NCBI GenBank assembly: GCA_035633215.1
Contig: DASQFI010000047.1
Coordinates: 15,102-79,101, forward strand
Length of the DNA: 64,000 nt
Direction: 5' to 3'
Origin: DASQFI01 sp035633215
Lineage (GTDB): Bacteria > Acidobacteriota > Vicinamibacteria > Vicinamibacterales > SCN-69-37
In this document: in pieces, positions 61,566-64,000 of the stretch
How the letters are laid out: every line of letters starts with the position of its first letter
Numbering within the stretch: position 1 is the stretch's first letter
Program-made: the position numbers and the translations under genes
Notes under the pieces: model-generated
The model's input: only the letters and a program-made list of their open reading frames with translations
Told to the model about the DNA's origin: nothing
Databases searched by the model: none

Positions 61566-63497
61566 TCAGTGAATGCGCGAGTCGGAACGCTCGTTTGGCC
61601 GAATTTCTTGACGTTGGTCCTTTTGTCCCGAAGGAGAAATCGCTGCCGCGAACAACGTGGCGGCACTCTCCAGGATCCTCTTGTGATCGTTGTTAAAGGG
61701 CTCGCTACCGTAGACAGTGATCACTCCGGTTGGCGTTGAGACAGGGCCATTCAGAATCGGCACTGCGAGGCCGTAACGAAGAGGAACGGAGAACGTTCGA
61801 GCAACCGGACCCAGTTCGAGAGTCGCGTTGGAATTGAGCACGGCTTGCTTATGGGCGTGTGCCCAGCCCGAGATTCGATCACCTATCGGAATCGTAAGAC
61901 CCTCAATGGCTGAGGTTCCAACACCCGAGCAGGCTACAACTGCGAGTTCGTTCTTGTCGTTGGGAACAAAGAGCGTGAAATTGGCGGCCGGAATGACTCT
62001 TCTCAGATGCCGAAATAGTACTTCAGCGGCATCTGTCACAGAAGCCGACAATGGCAGTTCACGCCGCAACTCGTTGAACTCTCGTTCTTCCGCTGTAGTC
62101 GCAGCAATGACATCCAGCTGCGACGGAGAAAACACAGGGGCTACCGCGCCGGCTGTCACCTGGCTCTCATCGGCATCCATCCGCTCAAGTCGGTCGAGGA
62201 TGCGCAAGAATTCGTCCACGACCCAAGGGTCGTACCACGATCCACGTCTTTCTTTGAGGACTTGTTCTGCATGTTGTCGGCTATACCTGGGGCGATAGGG
62301 TCGGTCAGATGTGAGGGCATCGTAACAATCGACGACTGAGAGGATTCGAGCTCCCAGAGGGATGTCGTGGCCTTTTAGGCCTTCCGGATAACCAGAACCG
62401 TTCCAGTTTTCGTGGTGATGACGGACGATCGGCTCGACCGGATAGGGGAAATTGATTGATTTGAGAATGTCAGCGCCAACGGCGGCGTGCACTTTCATGC
62501 GCTCAAACTCGGCCGGCGTCAGGGGGCCAGGCTTGTTGAGGATGTACTCAGGCACTGCCAGCTTACCTGTATCGTGCAACAACGCCGCTGCCCTAAGTGC
62601 ATCGAGCTGTCTTGCGTCCTTGATTCCAAGGGCATCAGCGAGTGTCATTGTGTAACGCTGAACCCGACGAATGTGGCCGTGAGTGACCTGATCTTTTGCA
62701 TCGATAGCGAGAGCCAGCGCTTCAATTGTTGACAGGAATACACGATTCAGTTCGGTGATCTTCTGTCGTTCAGCCTCTAGGCGCTTGTTCGTCCAGTGGT
62801 ACGTAAGGAAAAGCAAAATCAGCAGCGGAATGGTTGCTGCGACGAAGATTGGATCGACTGTGCGCGTGTTGTAGACGAGCAACGCGCCAATTGAGCCTCC
62901 AGCCCCATAATTGACCAGCAGTTCTCTAGACGTCTTGGCCCAAATCTCGTAAGGGCGTACCTGTCGCTGCAATGCAACCGCGACGGCCAGGAACCAGCTG
63001 CTTAGGAAGAAATAGACTGTGGTAAAAATTGCCAGCTTTCCGATGAACCAGAGATCTAACTTGGCAATTCCTGGACCCGTTTCGAACAGCGGATCAATAC
63101 CAGCAAGCTGGGCGGCCACCCAAACGGCGACAGGTCCAGCAGAAAGGTTGTAGAGGACCTGCTTCCATTGAATTCGGCGCGAGAACCGAAGTCGGATTGA
63201 GATGAAAAGCGCATCCAGCAGGACCAGTACGGCCCCACCGGCTGCGCCAAACAGGAGAGTTCCGGCGACGACGAAAGTCTCAGATATCGAAATGCTGATA
63301 TTGAGATTCGGCAAACTTACGGGGACTAAGCCACTGACAACCGTCAGCGCAACTAATGAAAACCACTGAACGCGAAAATCCGGGGCTTGATGAAACAGTT
63401 CGGTGGCGCTGAGCGAGACAACGACTGTCCCGAGACAGGCGATGGCGACAATATAGGCCGACAGAACCGATGGAGTGGGTCTGCTGGAGTCCGACAT
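61566..63497 (-). CDS. membrane HD-GYP cyclic di-GMP phosphodiesterase with GAF domain
   Basis: A 643-aa protein. The first 235 residues carry several membrane helices (AYIVAIACLGTVVVSLSATE, FSLVALTVVSGLVPVSLPNL, LAIFTTVYFFLSSWFLAVAV), a MASE-like sensor. The HD-GYP domain follows: HDTGKLAVPEYIL (about 307), KVHAAVGADIL, and HHENWNGSGYPEGLKG (about 361), with all metal-binding and GYP residues present, so it probably degrades cyclic di-GMP. The C-terminus (about 470-625) is GAF-like (VPNDKNELAVVACSG). The DNA here is visibly less GC-rich than the centre of the window, a hint of different ancestry. It could oppose the diguanylate cyclase at 47210. Confidence 0.94.
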   Translation of the reverse strand: MSDSSRPTPSVLSAYIVAIACLGTVVVSLSATELFHQAPDFRVQWFSLVALTVVSGLVPVSLPNLNISISISETFVVAGTLLFGAAGGAVLVLLDALFISIRLRFSRRIQWKQVLYNLSAGPVAVWVAAQLAGIDPLFETGPGIAKLDLWFIGKLAIFTTVYFFLSSWFLAVAVALQRQVRPYEIWAKTSRELLVNYGAGGSIGALLVYNTRTVDPIFVAATIPLLILLFLTYHWTNKRLEAERQKITELNRVFLSTIEALALAIDAKDQVTHGHIRRVQRYTMTLADALGIKDARQLDALRAAALLHDTGKLAVPEYILNKPGPLTPAEFERMKVHAAVGADILKSINFPYPVEPIVRHHHENWNGSGYPEGLKGHDIPLGARILSVVDCYDALTSDRPYRPRYSRQHAEQVLKERRGSWYDPWVVDEFLRILDRLERMDADESQVTAGAVAPVFSPSQLDVIAATTAEEREFNELRRELPLSASVTDAAEVLFRHLRRVIPAANFTLFVPNDKNELAVVACSGVGTSAIEGLTIPIGDRISGWAHAHKQAVLNSNATLELGPVARTFSVPLRYGLAVPILNGPVSTPTGVITVYGSEPFNNDHKRILESAATLFAAAISPSGQKDQRQEIRPNERSDSRIH

Positions 63498-63516
63498 TCG
63501 ACGGGCTCGCCTGCGA

Positions 63517-63551
63517 GTGCCAGATCAAAACACCGAACGAAGATCTGGCAC
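63517..63551 (-). promoter_or_regulatory. 10-bp stem-loop in the 5' leader of the HD-GYP gene
   Basis: Perfect arms at 63517-63526 and 63542-63551 with a 15-nt loop. The hairpin ends 20 nt upstream of the ATG and no Shine-Dalgarno is visible near the start, so it could be an operator or an RNA element that affects translation. It matches no riboswitch that I recognise. Confidence 0.4.
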
Positions 63552-63707
63552 GCCGCTACTAGCTCCAGACAACTATTCGGGTTTTCAGCGCCTCGTCACT
63601 AGTGCATGACGGGCATCTTGAGAATCTGCACCGCATACCACGGGATACGATTTCAAGAGGCGTGCCGAACGTTCTTGGTGAGACTGAATGGTCGTAAGTC
63701 ACTGCCG

Positions 63708-63729
63708 GGAAGCCACTTGCGTGGCCTCC
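63708..63729 (-). terminator. stem-loop with GCAA tetraloop downstream of the repeat-tail gene
   Basis: GGAGGCCAC and GTGGCTTCC (minus strand) pair over 9 bp, with one G-T pair, around a GNRA loop. It lies about 95 nt after the stop of the minus-strand gene. There is no U-run, so if it ends the transcript it does so by protecting a 3' end rather than as a classical terminator. Confidence 0.35.
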
Positions 63730-63824
63730 TTACATGACGGTGTTAGCTCCAAACAACGATCGCAGTAACCATCGTAACCTCCTAATTACAAAACTGATTA
63801 GACCGACGAATTAGAGCAATTTCC

Positions 63825-64000
63825 TTAATAGAACGGCTCATCCAGCTGCAAAGCTCCACCCCAGACGACACCGCCGCCCCAGACGACACCGCCGCCCCAG
63901 ACAACGCCGCCACCCCAGACAACGCCGCCACCCCAGACAACGCCGCCACCCCAGACAACGCCGCCACCCCAGACAACGCCGCCACCCCAGACAACGCCGC
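63825..64000 (-). CDS. C-terminus of a protein with GVVWGG hexapeptide repeats (partial)
   Basis: The frame enters from the right edge on the minus strand and codes eight tandem GVVWGG units, then ALQLDEPFY and TAA (complement of 63825-63827). The start lies outside the window. Similar (V/I)VWG-rich tails occur, as I recall, at the C-terminus of S8 subtilisin-like exported peptidases of Acidobacteria, so an S8 peptidase is the best guess but cannot be proven from the tail. The two copies nearest the stop use GGT GTC codons while the others are GGC GTT, which fits recent expansion of the outer units. Confidence 0.75.
   Translation of the reverse strand, partial: GVVWGGGVVWGGGVVWGGGVVWGGGVVWGGGVVWGGGVVWGGGVVWGGALQLDEPFY
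63852..63998. repeat. 18-bp tandem repeat (eight copies) encoding GVVWGG
   Basis: An 18-bp unit, read on the minus strand as GGC GTT GTC TGG GGT GGC, is repeated eight times up to the window edge. Copies 1-5 from the edge are identical, and the last three vary at third positions only. Being in frame with period 18, it can gain or lose units without a frameshift. Confidence 0.9.

Larger units (their letters stand above)
63498..63824. other. 327-bp gene-free region upstream of the HD-GYP gene
   Basis: No gene is seen. On the minus strand it serves as 3' flank of the repeat-tail gene and 5' flank of the HD-GYP gene. It holds two hairpins: GTGCCAGATC/GATCTGGCAC (63517-63526 and 63542-63551), 20 nt before the HD-GYP ATG, and a 9-bp stem with a GCAA tetraloop (63708-63729, one G-T pair). 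No promoter with clear consensus was found. Confidence 0.6.

Noticed and set aside
63708..63729. Cyclic di-GMP (GEMM) riboswitch upstream of the HD-GYP gene
   Set aside because: A CACGCAAG-like string and GNRA loop are present, but the second helix and tetraloop-receptor arrangement of GEMM are missing and the element is over 200 nt from the start codon.
63852..63998. Possible CRISPR or non-coding satellite at the right edge
   Set aside because: Units are contiguous with no spacers, in frame on the minus strand, and lead to a plausible C-terminus and stop codon.

Overview
The window is GC-rich DNA from a free-living Gram-negative bacterium, most likely an Acidobacteriota member of the Vicinamibacteria type. 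That placement is inference from gene content: two large orphan MacB/FtsX-like permeases of the kind common in Acidobacteria with a PadR regulator between them, a BlaI plus BlaR1/M56 pair, TonB receptors with carboxypeptidase-regulatory-like N-termini, many exported hydrolases with Gly/Ala-rich insertions, and a C-terminal GVVWGG repeat tail. No rRNA, tRNA, phage, insertion sequence or convincing CRISPR was seen.

Layout. 1-4.3 kb: tail of an unknown gene, an aspartokinase-like kinase lacking ACT domains, a 20-bp perfect hairpin, a trans-sulfuration enzyme, a TPR lipoprotein and a cyclophilin. 4.3-12.9 kb: TonB receptor divergent from blaI-M56, with a near-consensus promoter and perfect palindromic operator between them, then a carboxypeptidase-regulatory-like exported protein. 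12.9-17.3 kb: Tat amidase, periplasmic protein, and a single chain with three Rid domains. 17.3-25.6 kb: permease-PadR-permease, a diaminopropionate ammonia-lyase-like enzyme, a MATE exporter and a remnant of an M2 peptidase. 25.5-34.2 kb, all minus strand: a fulvocin C-like cysteine-rich protein coupled to a membrane thioredoxin, a short-repeat region, then a translationally coupled operon of molybdenum hydroxylase (2Fe-2S and Mo subunits), outer-membrane protein and S9 peptidase.

34.4-41.4 kb holds two adjacent paralogues (776 and 1549 aa) built as degenerate receiver - long coiled coil - degenerate histidine-kinase core. The residues needed for phosphotransfer and ATP binding appear lost in both, so they look like scaffolds or pseudo-kinases; I know no described system of this form. 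41.4-46.3 kb: SYLF protein and an Oar-like TonB receptor. 46.4-53.6 kb is a signalling island: receiver-HPt and receiver-GGDEF on the plus strand, convergent with a minus operon of YfiR-like protein, CHASE8-like hybrid kinase and TonB receptor. It resembles YfiBNR rebuilt as a phosphorelay. 53.8-58.7 kb: ispG, a glycine-zipper-like protein, an M19 dipeptidase and an SH3 protein. 58.7-64 kb: a sigma-54 activator, an HD-GYP protein in visibly less GC-rich DNA, and the GVVWGG-repeat C-terminus of a protein running off the window.

A second theme is palindromic intergenic repeats. Several begin with TAG, which serves as the stop codon of the neighbouring gene, and two 64-bp copies differ by paired compensatory substitutions.
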